From: VAYN01 sp963702075
GTDB taxonomy: Bacteria; Actinomycetota; Thermoleophilia; Solirubrobacterales; 70-9
DNA: 64,000 nucleotides
Direction of reading: 5' to 3'
Assembly: GCA_963702075.1 (NCBI GenBank)
Contig: OY969703.1
Location: 2,604,001-2,668,000 of the forward strand
This document shows, piece after piece, positions 51,614-59,841 of the stretch. A program made the position numbers and the translations under genes. Every line of letters starts with the position of its first letter. Positions within the stretch are counted from its first letter, which is position 1. A model generated the notes under the pieces. The model did not search any database and had not been told where the DNA came from. It saw only the letters and a list, made by a program, of their open reading frames with translations.

Positions 51614-52756
51614 TCAGAGCCCGAGGGTTTTGGCGATGATCGTGCGCTGAATCTCGGAGGTGCCGCCGTAGATGGTCGAGACCAGCGAGGTGCGGACGAG
51701 GCGCTCCATGTCGTACTCAGAGGAGTAGCCATAGCCGCCCATCATCTGCATGCCCTCGAGGGTCACCCGCTTGGTGACTTCGGTGACGAAGAGCTTCACC
51801 ATCGAGGCCTGCTGGGGCAGCATCCGGTCGGGGTCCTCGTCGACCAGGGTCGCGACCCAGTGAGTCATCAGCCGCGCTGCCTGTAGGTCCGTGACGAGGT
51901 CGGCGATGCGGTGCTGGAGCGCCTGGAAGGAGCCGATCGGGCGACCGAACTGGCGGCGCTCCTTGACGTAGAGCAGGAGGTCGTCCATCGCCCGCTGGGC
52001 GATCCCGAGCATCGTCGCGGCGAGGATCAGGCGCTCGACGTTGAGCCCGGCCATCAGCTGCGTCCAAGCCTGGTCGACCTCTCCGAGCACATCCTCCTCG
52101 CGGGCGGGGCAGTCGGTGAAGTAAAGGTGGTTGGTCTCGCGGCCGCCCATCGTCTCGATCGGAATCACCTCCATCCCGTCGGCCTCGCGCGGCACCCAGA
52201 TCATCGTCATCCCGGCGTGCTTGTCCTCACTGCGGGTGGTGCGGGCGACGACGAGGATGTGGTCGGAGATGTGGGCGTTGGAGCAGAAGACCTTCTGGCC
52301 GTTGAGGACGAAACCGCCGTCGACCCGCTCGGCCTTGCACGAGAGGGCGCCGACGTCCGAGCCGGCCTCGGGCTCGGTCATCGCGATCGCCTCGACCGAG
52401 CCGGAGGCGATGCCGCCGAGGATCTCTTCCTTCTGGCCCTCGGTGCCGAAGCGCTGGGTGGCTCCGGCGACGATCAGCGTCGTCGCGTAGCCGCCGATCG
52501 GCGCCAGCCCGCGCGAGGTCTCCTCCATGAACAGGCAGGCGTCGAGCATCGAGCCGCCGGAGCCGCCGAACTGCTCCGGGATCGTCACCCCGAGCCAGCC
52601 CAGCTCCGCCATCTGGTTGTAGAGGTCGAAGTTGTGGTGCTCGCGGTAGCCGTCGGTCAGTCGCTCGCGCTGGTCGGGCGTCCCGCACTCGCGGTCGCAG
52701 AAGTCCCGAATCGCGTCGACGAAGTCCTTCTGCTCGTCGCTGAGAGCGAAATCCAC
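51614..52756 (-). CDS. Acyl-CoA dehydrogenase
   Basis: 380 residues, canonical length. FAD/substrate motifs AMTEPEAGSDVGAL and EIQRTIIAKTLGL are present. The residue in the usual MCAD catalytic position is Gly (YGGTSEIQ). A Glu occurs instead at 241 in GLNVERL, the position used as base by isovaleryl-CoA and long-chain enzymes, so it is probably active. It oxidises acyl-CoA to enoyl-CoA, passing electrons to ETF. It is not coupled to any neighbour. Confidence 0.9.
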   Translation of the reverse strand: MDFALSDEQKDFVDAIRDFCDRECGTPDQRERLTDGYREHHNFDLYNQMAELGWLGVTIPEQFGGSGGSMLDACLFMEETSRGLAPIGGYATTLIVAGATQRFGTEGQKEEILGGIASGSVEAIAMTEPEAGSDVGALSCKAERVDGGFVLNGQKVFCSNAHISDHILVVARTTRSEDKHAGMTMIWVPREADGMEVIPIETMGGRETNHLYFTDCPAREEDVLGEVDQAWTQLMAGLNVERLILAATMLGIAQRAMDDLLLYVKERRQFGRPIGSFQALQHRIADLVTDLQAARLMTHWVATLVDEDPDRMLPQQASMVKLFVTEVTKRVTLEGMQMMGGYGYSSEYDMERLVRTSLVSTIYGGTSEIQRTIIAKTLGL

Positions 52757-52859
52757 GGCGCCAGCCTATCGATGGGAACGCCCCTCACGGACCGAGGCCC
52801 CCATTAGATTGAGCTTCCTTTCCACGGGTACCTTGCCCACATCCCGCCACGGCGCCTAA

Positions 52860-53216
52860 ATGACCCCTTCGGAACCCACCTCTAGCCCGGGCGAGCAAGC
52901 GCCGTGGAAGCGGCGAGCTGCGGCGGCTGAGATCAATGGGCGGCGGGTCAACGAGGCGATCGAGCGGGGAACGGACGGCCCCAGCCCCGTCTTCGTTTGC
53001 GAGTGCGGCAACCTCGGCTGCCAGGCCAAGGTCACGCTCTCGATTCCGGCCTACGAGTCCGTGCGCCAGGACTTCGATCGCTTTCTCGTCGTTCCCGGTC
53101 ACCAGATCGCCGAAGTCGACCAGGTGGTCGAGGAGCACTCCGGCTTCCTGGTCGTGGTCAAGAAGGAGCCCGAAGCCAAGGAGATGGCCGAGAAGGCCGA
53201 TCAGCGAAGCGAATGA
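52860..53216 (+). CDS. Small CxC-domain protein of unknown function
   Basis: 118 residues. The core has a C-x-C-x4-C cluster in FVCECGNLGCQAKVTLSIPA, then YESVRQDFDRFLVVPGHQIA and VVEEHSGFLVVVKKE, a conserved pattern in actinobacteria (not assigned). The cysteines may bind a metal. It overlaps the RsbW-like ATPase gene by ATGA (53213-53216), suggesting that the two products act together, perhaps as a redox- or metal-sensing partner; that is inference. Confidence 0.65.
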   Translation: MTPSEPTSSPGEQAPWKRRAAAAEINGRRVNEAIERGTDGPSPVFVCECGNLGCQAKVTLSIPAYESVRQDFDRFLVVPGHQIAEVDQVVEEHSGFLVVVKKEPEAKEMAEKADQRSE

Positions 53217-53638
53217 CCGGCACCGAGAAACCAGACGGGTATGCCGTCAAGGCACCGGCTCCCACTGCGCTGGAGCTGAACGGCCAAGCCCTCCCGGCTC
53301 TGATTCCGACCATGCGCCATCGAGCTCGCGATTTCGCAACGGCGAACGGCGCGGCTCCGAAAGTAGTCGAAGCCGTCGCTCTCGCGGTCACCGAGGCGGT
53401 GACGAACGTCGTCAAGCACGCCTATGAACCGGGAGCGAGCGATCGCACCATGTGGCTGCGGGGATCGGCTGGCGACGGCCTCCTGGAGATCACGGTCTCG
53501 GATCGAGGGCTCGGCTTTCGCGAGTCCGCCCATCCCGGACTGGGGGTCGGTCTCTCGATCATCGCCAACATGAGCGCCGAGCTGGACGTCGACCAAAGCC
53601 CCGCAGGGACCGAACTGCGGATGCGCTTCCCGCTTTAG
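53213..53638 (+). CDS. RsbW-like serine kinase/anti-sigma factor ATPase
   Basis: 141 residues from ATG 53213, coupled to the previous gene. The GHKL ATPase motifs are the N-box ALAVTEAVTNVVKHAYEP, the G1 box TVSDRGLGF, and GLGVGLSIIANM. It resembles SpoIIAB/RsbW-type kinases that bind a sigma factor and phosphorylate an anti-anti-sigma protein. No STAS protein or SigB-type sigma lies next to it here. Confidence 0.85.
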   Translation: MTGTEKPDGYAVKAPAPTALELNGQALPALIPTMRHRARDFATANGAAPKVVEAVALAVTEAVTNVVKHAYEPGASDRTMWLRGSAGDGLLEITVSDRGLGFRESAHPGLGVGLSIIANMSAELDVDQSPAGTELRMRFPL

Positions 53639-53645
53639 CTCGCGA

Positions 53646-53718
<73 letters not shown>

Positions 53719-53777
53719 GGGTCGGCCCCCTGTGAAGCCGTCACTCAGGATGATTCTAGACGGTGGCCGCCGATCGG

Positions 53778-54161
53778 CTATGCCCGCCACCAGGGGAGCG
53801 CCACCGCCAGTTTCCAGACGTCCTCCAACTGCCGCAGGACGACCATAGGCGTCAGTGGGCGGGTGAAGGAGCCGCCTTCGGATCCGGGAGAGGTGACGAT
53901 CCAGCGCTCGGTGCCGAGGGCGACCTCGCCAGCATCCAAGATCGAGCTCTCCTCGACCTCGATCCGGGACCCGAGGACGATCAGCTGGTGGAGGATCGGG
54001 CGGATCTCGTCGCGACCGCGAACCGCGGTCGCATCCGGCGTCACCAGGCAGGCATCCTTGGCGAAGCAGTAGGCGGCAGCATCGAGATCGCCGCGGCTGA
54101 TCGATGCCGCGAAGGCGCGGGTGCTCTCCTGAGGGGTCTTGGCGCCGCTCAGGACCGTCAT
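53778..54161 (-). CDS. SnoaL/NTF2-like protein
   Basis: 127 residues. A cone-shaped NTF2-like fold is suggested by TRAFAASISRGDLDAAAYCF, VRGRDEIRPILHQLI, and the terminal VVLRQLEDVWKLAVALPWW. Such proteins are enzymes (isomerases, cyclases) or ligand-binding proteins; no active residues are recognisable. The gene is divergent from the lipoprotein at 54357. The intervening 195 nt show no clear element apart from an AT-rich stretch around 54300-54345. Confidence 0.7.
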   Translation of the reverse strand: MTVLSGAKTPQESTRAFAASISRGDLDAAAYCFAKDACLVTPDATAVRGRDEIRPILHQLIVLGSRIEVEESSILDAGEVALGTERWIVTSPGSEGGSFTRPLTPMVVLRQLEDVWKLAVALPWWRA

Positions 54162-54356
54162 CTAGAGGAACTTCTGCCGACAGACCAACGAGAACACGAG
54201 CTTCCTGCACCGCATCTGGCCCTCCCTAAATTGCTTAGGCCCCCGCCCCAAGGCGACCAGATCGAGTCTCATGCGCGGGTCCCTAGTCCGCGCCGGGCAC
54301 TAAAGCAAGGTTCGGGCTTTATGTCAATTTGGGTTTGTCTCGATAGCTTTCCGGCG

Positions 54357-55322
54357 ATGCGCATCCTGGCCCGGCCGTTCCTGACCCTCTGCCTCCTCGC
54401 CCTTTTTATCGCCGGTTGCGGGAGCTCGAGCGAAGCAGGCTCGCGGGCGGCGCCCTCGGCGGCGGAGTTTCCCTCGGCGAAGGGGAAGTCGATCGCCGAC
54501 CTGCTGCGCAACTCAGGGGCGAAGCCGGCAAAGATTGTGATCGCGCCGGCGGCCGCGGCCTTCGACGTGGGCGAGAACCGCTACCCGTTCGGCGTCTTCA
54601 CCCGCGGCAACGAACAGGTGAACGACGCTGACGTTGCGCTCTACTTCGCCAAGGACGAAAAGAACGGGGCGGTGACTGGGCCGTTGCCGGCGCAGGTGAC
54701 CTCGCTGGAAGTTAAACCTGCGTACCGGGCCGCCGGGGAAGATCCGGACCAGGCCAAGAACGTCTACGTGGTGCCGAAAGTCGACTTCAAACGCAAGGGA
54801 CCCTGGGTGGCGCTCGCCATGCTGAAGGGCCCGGGAGGGCTAGAAGCCTCGCGAGTGCCGAGCCCGGTGGTCGGTGCCAACTCGGTTCCGCAGGTGGGTG
54901 AAAAGGCCCCGCTGATCCACACGCCGACCGCCGCCGACGTCGGTGGTGACCTCGCGAAGATCGACACCCGCATCCCCCACGACCAGATGCACCAGGTGGA
55001 TTACGCCGACGTTTTCGGCAAGGAACCGATCGTCCTCGTCTTCGCGACGCCGGCGCTCTGTCAGAGCAGGGTCTGCGGGCCGGTTGTCGACGTCGCCCAG
55101 CAGGTGGCGGACGAGTACAAAGGCAAGGCCGACTTCATCCACATGGAGGTCTACAACGACAACGAAATCTCGAAGGGGATCCGACCGCAGTTGGAAGCCT
55201 TCAATCTCGAAACCGAGCCCTGGACCTTCCTGATCGACAGCAACGGGATCATCCGCGACCGCATCGAGGGCGCCTACGGCGTTCCGGAACTGGAACAAGC
55301 GATGCGGACGATCGTGCCCTAG
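54357..55322 (+). CDS. Thioredoxin-like lipoprotein
   Basis: 321 residues from ATG 54357. A signal peptide with lipobox LFIAGC (lipid-attached Cys21) is followed by a Ser/Ala-rich linker. The middle domain (about 45-180) resembles a beta-sandwich (VGENRYPFGVFTRGNEQ). The C-terminal domain is TlpA/AhpC-like (PIVLVFATPALCQSRVCGPV, then WTFLIDSNGIIRDRIEGAYG). Its cysteines are spaced CxxxxC, not CxxC. It probably works in extracytoplasmic redox or copper handling. It converges on the MerR gene in a CTAG. Confidence 0.82.
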   Translation: MRILARPFLTLCLLALFIAGCGSSSEAGSRAAPSAAEFPSAKGKSIADLLRNSGAKPAKIVIAPAAAAFDVGENRYPFGVFTRGNEQVNDADVALYFAKDEKNGAVTGPLPAQVTSLEVKPAYRAAGEDPDQAKNVYVVPKVDFKRKGPWVALAMLKGPGGLEASRVPSPVVGANSVPQVGEKAPLIHTPTAADVGGDLAKIDTRIPHDQMHQVDYADVFGKEPIVLVFATPALCQSRVCGPVVDVAQQVADEYKGKADFIHMEVYNDNEISKGIRPQLEAFNLETEPWTFLIDSNGIIRDRIEGAYGVPELEQAMRTIVP

Positions 55323-56128
55323 CGGGAGCCGCGCTTGCTCCGCCGGCTGCGCGAGGATCCGCGGCGGCCAGGTTTGGCGGCGTCGCGCAAGGTCCGTTCG
55401 CCGGCTTTCTCCGTCGACTCGCCCATCGTGATCTGGAACATCGCCAGCAGCGCGTCGGAGGCGAGAGGACGCATGCGGTCAAGCGCCTCACGCACCTTCG
55501 GCCAGTCCTCCTCCGGCCGGCCGGCCTTGTCAAACGGCTCCCAGATCTCCTTGACGAAGAGCTCGACGAAGACTTTTGCGACGCCCTCGGAATGGCGGCG
55601 CAGTTGCGCGGCGGTCTCGATCGCCGCCTGGGGGGAGACGCCCAGCTCAACCAGAGCGGTGCCGGCGAGCTGAAGGCGGGGGCTGATCACCTCGATCTTG
55701 CCGTCGGGAAGCTCACGCAGGATGCCGAGCTTTTCGGTCCGCCGCAGGAGCTTCGGGTCGAAGCGCTCGACCCCCCAGGCAGCGGCGAGTTCTTTCTCGT
55801 CGAAGATTTCCGGGGTCTCGTCCTCGAACGGCGCCCGTACGGCGCGGGCGAAGTCGACCATCTCCCGTGAGGAGCCCTCGCTGCTCTCGAGCACGCGGCG
55901 GATCGCCTCGAGGTTGAGGCCCTCGGCCTGCATTTCGCGGGTCAGCTCGATCCGGGCGACGTGATCCTCGTTGTAGTAGCCGGTGCGACCGTGGACCTCC
56001 GGCGGCGGCAAGAGGCCACGGGTCTGATGGGCGCGGATGTTGCGAATCGTCATCCCCGTTCGCCGCGCCAGCTCCCCGATCGTCAACTTGCCGTCGGGCG
56101 CTTCCCCTTGGCCCTTCTGGTTGGCCAT
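55319..56128 (-). CDS. MerR-family transcriptional regulator
   Basis: 269 residues from ATG 56128, in ATGA overlap with the upstream SDR gene. The N-terminal winged helix has LTIGELARRTGMTIRNIRAH and LLPPPEVHGRTGYYNEDHV. An effector-type C-terminal domain of about 170 residues follows, with no conserved Cys cluster, so metal sensing is unlikely. The coupling suggests that it controls, or responds to a product of, the SDR. It ends in an Arg/Ser-rich tail. Confidence 0.88.
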   Translation of the reverse strand: MANQKGQGEAPDGKLTIGELARRTGMTIRNIRAHQTRGLLPPPEVHGRTGYYNEDHVARIELTREMQAEGLNLEAIRRVLESSEGSSREMVDFARAVRAPFEDETPEIFDEKELAAAWGVERFDPKLLRRTEKLGILRELPDGKIEVISPRLQLAGTALVELGVSPQAAIETAAQLRRHSEGVAKVFVELFVKEIWEPFDKAGRPEEDWPKVREALDRMRPLASDALLAMFQITMGESTEKAGERTLRDAAKPGRRGSSRSRRSKRGSR

Positions 56129-56835
56129 CACCTCATGGTAAGGGCGAAGCGCTGGCCGTTCATCTTCTCGGCGGCCTCCGAACAGAGATATGCGATCGCG
56201 GCGGCGACGTCCTCGGCCGGCGTGAAGGTCGGGAACTCCTTGTCGGGGCTCTCTTCACGCATGCGCGGGGTGAGGATCGCGTCGACGACGACGATGTTGG
56301 CGGTCGCGCCGCCGGGCTCGAAACCGTCGGCGAAGGCGAGGGTCCAGGCCTCCGCCGCCGCCTTGGCGGCGGCATAGGCGGCGTTCGCGTTGGTCGGGCT
56401 CTGCGCCTGCTTGGCGGAGACGAGGACGAAGCGGCCGTGCTCGCTGGCTACGAGTTGTTCATGGAAGGCGCGGGTCGTGTGCTGGACGGTGCGGATGAGA
56501 AGGTCGTGGAGGAGCGTCCAATCCTCGAGCGGCGCCTCGTGGAGCGGTTCTCCACCGCGCCAACCGCCGACCAGGTGGAGCAGAGCGTCGACGCGGCCGT
56601 AGCGGTCGACCAGCGCGGCGCACCAGGCGCGCACGGCCTCCTCGTCGAGGAGATCGACGGCGCGTCCATCCCAGCGCTCGGGCGAAAGACCGAGATCGGC
56701 GGCGAGCGAGTCGAGCGCCTCCTGGCTGCGCTCGGCCCCGGCGACGACGGCGCCATCGGCCGCCAGCCGCTCCGCGACCACCGGGCCGAGGCCACCGCCG
56801 ACGCCGGCAATCGCGATCACACGATTCTCAAGCAT
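56128..56835 (-). CDS. Short-chain dehydrogenase/reductase
   Basis: 235 residues from ATG 56835; a longer frame to 56952 has no SDR homology. The NAD(P) motif is IAGVGGGLGPVVAERLA, then LHLVGGW in place of the usual NNAG. The catalytic YxxxK is AAYAAAKAAAEAW, with Ser in VLVSAKQ upstream. It likely oxidises or reduces a hydroxyl/keto group; the substrate is unknown. It is divergent from the nuclease gene. Confidence 0.87.
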   Translation of the reverse strand: MLENRVIAIAGVGGGLGPVVAERLAADGAVVAGAERSQEALDSLAADLGLSPERWDGRAVDLLDEEAVRAWCAALVDRYGRVDALLHLVGGWRGGEPLHEAPLEDWTLLHDLLIRTVQHTTRAFHEQLVASEHGRFVLVSAKQAQSPTNANAAYAAAKAAAEAWTLAFADGFEPGGATANIVVVDAILTPRMREESPDKEFPTFTPAEDVAAAIAYLCSEAAEKMNGQRFALTMR

Positions 56836-56902
56836 CCGCACATCTTCGCAACACCTTCGAAGCAACTTCTTGTCCGGCAATATTCCGTCTGCGCTTCCTG
56901 CA

Positions 56903-57685
56903 ATGATCTTCCGCATGGAGACCGCCTCGGTAACTGACCCCCATCGCCGCAAGCGAGCGGTGAACCGACGAGTTCAAGGAGACATCGGCGAGCTGTCGGC
57001 GATGGAGTGGCTGGCGAGCAAGAACGCGACGGTCTGGGTTCCCTTCACCCATAGCCCCCATGTCGACCTAATGGCGGAGTGGGACGAAGGTCCGATCAAG
57101 GTCCAGGTGAAAACGTCGACCTTCAAATGGCAGCCAAAAACCGGCGGAGACCGTTGGAAAGTCTCTATCTGCACCAATGGCGGGAATCAGAGCTGGACTG
57201 GGCTGACCAAGAGGTTCGACTCGGCGAAAGTGGACTACCTATTCGTTCTCGTGGGCGATGGCCGGCGCTGGTTTATTCCCGCCTGTTATGTCGAGGCTTC
57301 CCGCGAGGTGACACTCGGGGGCTTGAAGTATTCGGAGTTTGAGATCGAGCGAGGCACTCCGTTCGAAGCACTCATCTACGGAGAGGCTGGGGCCAATAGA
57401 ATCTCAACTGTCCCACCGTTACCGGGGGAGTGCCAGAGCGGTCAAATGGATGTGACTGTAAATCACACGGCTATGCCTACGCAGGTTCGAATCCTGCCTC
57501 CCCCATCCTCTCCTTCTGCGAATCGTCAGATCCTTCTGCGGCCGAAACGACAGGCGACTTTTCCCAAGGCTCCTTGCGAAGAAGCGGGAATCTTGCCAGG
57601 CGACCGGTTACGGGTTTCCGCCGACGGTCCCGGTCGGATCGTCTTCGAGAAAATCGGCGCCGAACCGGCCGACCCGCCGGTCTAG
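56903..57685 (+). CDS. PD-(D/E)XK endonuclease with in-frame tRNA-Tyr and AbrB-like C-terminal part
   Basis: One open frame with no stop from about 56870 to 57685; ATG 56903 and ATG 56915 are possible starts. The N-terminal domain has RRVQGDIGELSAMEWLASK, then HVDLMAEWDEGPIKVQVKTS, a PD-(D/E)XK core (Asp, then QVK). It resembles the group-I-intron-associated nuclease family (PDDEXK_5/I-SspI-like). The frame then reads through the complete tRNA-Tyr gene (57424-57505), giving CQSGQMDVTVNHTAMP. The end, RPKRQATFPKAPCEEAGILP and GDRLRV, looks like an AbrB/SpoVT swapped-hairpin domain that has no start codon of its own. Homing or defence activity is inferred. Confidence 0.6.
   Translation: MIFRMETASVTDPHRRKRAVNRRVQGDIGELSAMEWLASKNATVWVPFTHSPHVDLMAEWDEGPIKVQVKTSTFKWQPKTGGDRWKVSICTNGGNQSWTGLTKRFDSAKVDYLFVLVGDGRRWFIPACYVEASREVTLGGLKYSEFEIERGTPFEALIYGEAGANRISTVPPLPGECQSGQMDVTVNHTAMPTQVRILPPPSSPSANRQILLRPKRQATFPKAPCEEAGILPGDRLRVSADGPGRIVFEKIGAEPADPPV
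57424..57505 (+). tRNA. tRNA-Tyr (anticodon GTA)
   Basis: Type II tRNA with a long variable arm. The acceptor stem GGGGGAG (57424-57430) pairs with CTCCCCC (57498-57504), and A57505 is the discriminator. The anticodon arm is TGTGA-CTGTAAA-TCACA, anticodon GTA. The T-arm contains CAGGTTCGAATCCTG. CCA is not encoded. It lies wholly inside the nuclease reading frame on the same strand. Confidence 0.96.
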
Positions 57686-58068
57686 CCTTCCGAAGCTCCC
57701 AGCCGCGCTGACATCTGCTCGTTGAATGCAGTCAGGGCGGAGAAGGGGCGCATGAAGACGGTCAGCTCGGCAACGCGACCGTCCTCGTCGAGCTCGAGGA
57801 AGTCGATGCCCTCGAGCTCGCGGCTGGTGCCGGCGACCGTCGCCTTGAAGCGGAGGCAGACGGTCCTGCCGTCGTTCAGCTCGTCGACGTAGGTGAGGTC
57901 CTCGAGGGTTGCGGCAACGTGGGTGAGGACGGTGGCGACGGTGTCGCGGCCTTCGAAGCCGCGGAAGAGGATCGGGCTGTGGAGGACGACGTCCTCGCGC
58001 AGCGTCTCCGTCAGCAGCGCGAAGTCCTTGGCCTCGGCGGCGCGGCGGAAAGGGTGCGGCTCTGCCAT
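57682..58068 (-). CDS. SnoaL/NTF2-like protein
   Basis: 128 residues from ATG 58068. MAEPHPFRRAAEAKDFALLT, VVLHSPILFRGFEGRDTVAT and FKATVAGTSRELEGIDFLEL are typical of nuclear-transport-factor-2-like proteins with a ketosteroid-isomerase fold. The stop shares CTAG with the nuclease frame. The function is unknown. It is divergent from the nitroreductase gene (58108). Confidence 0.78.
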   Translation of the reverse strand: MAEPHPFRRAAEAKDFALLTETLREDVVLHSPILFRGFEGRDTVATVLTHVAATLEDLTYVDELNDGRTVCLRFKATVAGTSRELEGIDFLELDEDGRVAELTVFMRPFSALTAFNEQMSARLGASEG

Positions 58069-58107
58069 CCGCCCACTGTAGCTCCACCCGGTGGGATACT
58101 CCGCCTC

Positions 58108-58566
58108 GTGCCGAGCGATCGCTTCTATTCGCGGATGTCCCATGCCCTGGGAGCGACGGGCCTGAGGTTGGTCGGCAAGCTGAACGTCCCGCTCTACCGC
58201 GCCAGCCGTGGCCGGATCGGCGGCAAGGTCGGCAACGGGCCGGTACTGCTGCTCACCACCACCGGCCGCAAATCCGGCCAGCCGCGGACGGCGCCCGTCC
58301 TCTACCTCGCCGACGGCGATCGCTTCGTCGTCATCAACACCAACGCCGGCAACGCTAAAACGCCCGCCTGGTCGCTGAACCTCGGCGCCAACCCGGAGGC
58401 CGAAGTCGAGGTCGGTGGCACGAAGACGAAGGTGCGGGCACGGATGGCCGAGGGCGAGGAGCGCGACGACCTCTGGCGCCGCCACATGCAGCAGTACACC
58501 GGCTGGGACTACTACGAGTCGAAACTCGACCGGCAGCCCGGCGTCTTCGTTCTAGAACCGCGCTAG
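58108..58566 (+). CDS. Deazaflavin-dependent nitroreductase-like protein
   Basis: 152 residues from GTG 58108. The motif TTTGRKSGQPRTAPVLYLAD and INTNAGNAKTPAWSLNLGAN identify the F420-binding Ddn/Rv3547 family. The C terminus has WDYYESKLDRQPGVFVLEPR. It would use reduced F420 to reduce quinones or nitro compounds. It supports an F420-producing actinobacterium. It ends immediately before the rpoD stop on the other strand. Confidence 0.88.
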   Translation: MPSDRFYSRMSHALGATGLRLVGKLNVPLYRASRGRIGGKVGNGPVLLLTTTGRKSGQPRTAPVLYLADGDRFVVINTNAGNAKTPAWSLNLGANPEAEVEVGGTKTKVRARMAEGEERDDLWRRHMQQYTGWDYYESKLDRQPGVFVLEPR

Positions 58567-59706
58567 CTAAGAAGCTTCCCGAAGCATTTGAGCCTCGGGC
58601 AGACGCTTCAGCTTCTTCAGCGTGTTGTTCTCGATCTGGCGGATCCGCTCGCGGGTGACGCCGAAGGCCTTGCCGACTTCCTCCAGCGTCAACGGCTCGG
58701 TTCCGGAGAGGCCGTAGCGAAGTTCGATCACCTGGCGCTCGCGGTCCGGCAGCGCGTCGAGCGCTTTGCGCACGCCCTCTTTCTGCAGGTGCTCGCTGGC
58801 TTCCTCGAAGGGCTCGAGCACCGCGTCGTCAGCGACGAAGTCTCCGAGCTCGGATTCATCCTCATCGCCGACCGGTTTCTCCAGCGAGACCGGCAGCTGA
58901 GCGACGCGGAGGATGTCCCGCACGTCGGAGACCGGCCAGCGCAGCTCCTCGGCGATCTCCGCCGGCTCGGGCTCGCGCCCAAGTTTCTGCACCAGCTGCC
59001 GTTCGACGTGGGCGACCCGGTTCAGCTTCTCGACCATGTGGACGGGAATGCGAATCGTCCGCGCCTTGTCAGCGATCGCCCGCGTCACCGCCTGCCGGAT
59101 CCACCAGGTCGCGTAGGTGGAGAACTTGTAGCCGCGGCGGTAATCGAACTTCTCGACCGCCCGGATCAGTCCCAGCGAACCCTCTTGAATCAGGTCGAGG
59201 AAGCTGAGGCCGCGACCCAAATAGCCTTTCGCGATCGAGACGACGAGGCGCAGATTGGCCTCCACCATCTGTCGCTTCGCCAGCATGTCGCCGCGCTCGA
59301 TCCGTTTCGCCAGGTCGACCTCCTGCTGCGCGGTCAGCAAGTCGACCTGGCCGATCGCCCGCAGGTAGAGCCGCAGCGAGTCGAGGCTCGGCTCGACCGT
59401 CAGGTCGAGCTCTTCTTTTTTCGCCGCGCCGCCGCTATCGCTGCTGCGCTGGGCTTTGTAAGCGCTGACGCCGTCCTCGGCGACGACGTCGACCCCGTGC
59501 TCGACGAGGTGCGCGTGGAGCTGGGAGACCTGCTCCTTGGTGATCTCGACCTCCTCGAGTGTGGATGAGATCTCCTCGAAGGTCAGGTAGCCGCGCTCGC
59601 GACCTTTCGCGATGAGTCCCTGAAGCTCCTCGATCTCCCCGATCGGGTTCGCTTCCTCGTCACGCTCTACGACCTCAGCCGTACTCTCCAACGGTTCGAT
59701 AGCCAC
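58567..59706 (-). CDS. rpoD: RNA polymerase primary sigma factor
   Basis: 379 residues. An N-terminal region 1.1-like part (LQGLIAKGRERGYLTFEEIS) is followed by region 1.2 (LDSLRLYLRAIGQVDLLTAQ), region 2 with DLIQEGSLGLIRAVEKFDYR and FSTYATWWIRQAVTRAIADK, region 3, and region 4 with LTLEEVGKAFGVTRERIRQI. Every motif of a housekeeping sigma is intact. It recognises TTGACA/TATAAT promoters. Its own upstream region carries a perfect TATAAT. Confidence 0.96.
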   Translation of the reverse strand: MAIEPLESTAEVVERDEEANPIGEIEELQGLIAKGRERGYLTFEEISSTLEEVEITKEQVSQLHAHLVEHGVDVVAEDGVSAYKAQRSSDSGGAAKKEELDLTVEPSLDSLRLYLRAIGQVDLLTAQQEVDLAKRIERGDMLAKRQMVEANLRLVVSIAKGYLGRGLSFLDLIQEGSLGLIRAVEKFDYRRGYKFSTYATWWIRQAVTRAIADKARTIRIPVHMVEKLNRVAHVERQLVQKLGREPEPAEIAEELRWPVSDVRDILRVAQLPVSLEKPVGDEDESELGDFVADDAVLEPFEEASEHLQKEGVRKALDALPDRERQVIELRYGLSGTEPLTLEEVGKAFGVTRERIRQIENNTLKKLKRLPEAQMLREAS

Positions 59707-59771
59707 TTGCCCTCGCTGCGTTCCCTTCTCCCTTCGAGGGTTGGCCGGCCCTGAAGCTCCGACCGCGCCGG

Positions 59772-59777
59772 ATTATA
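59772..59777 (-). promoter_or_regulatory. -10 box TATAAT upstream of rpoD
   Basis: The minus strand has TATAAT at 59777-59772, 66 nt upstream of the rpoD ATG, preceded by an AT-rich spacer (AAATTTTTTCTCCG). No good -35 is found at 16-18 nt (closest CCGTTA). The divergent folE2 gene has TACTAT near 59829 on the plus strand, a weaker -10 without a -35. Confidence 0.5.
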
Positions 59778-59841
59778 CGGAGAAAAAATTTGCTAACGGT
59801 TCGATGGTCCGAACGGGCGGTCGCTTACTATTCATAAGCCG

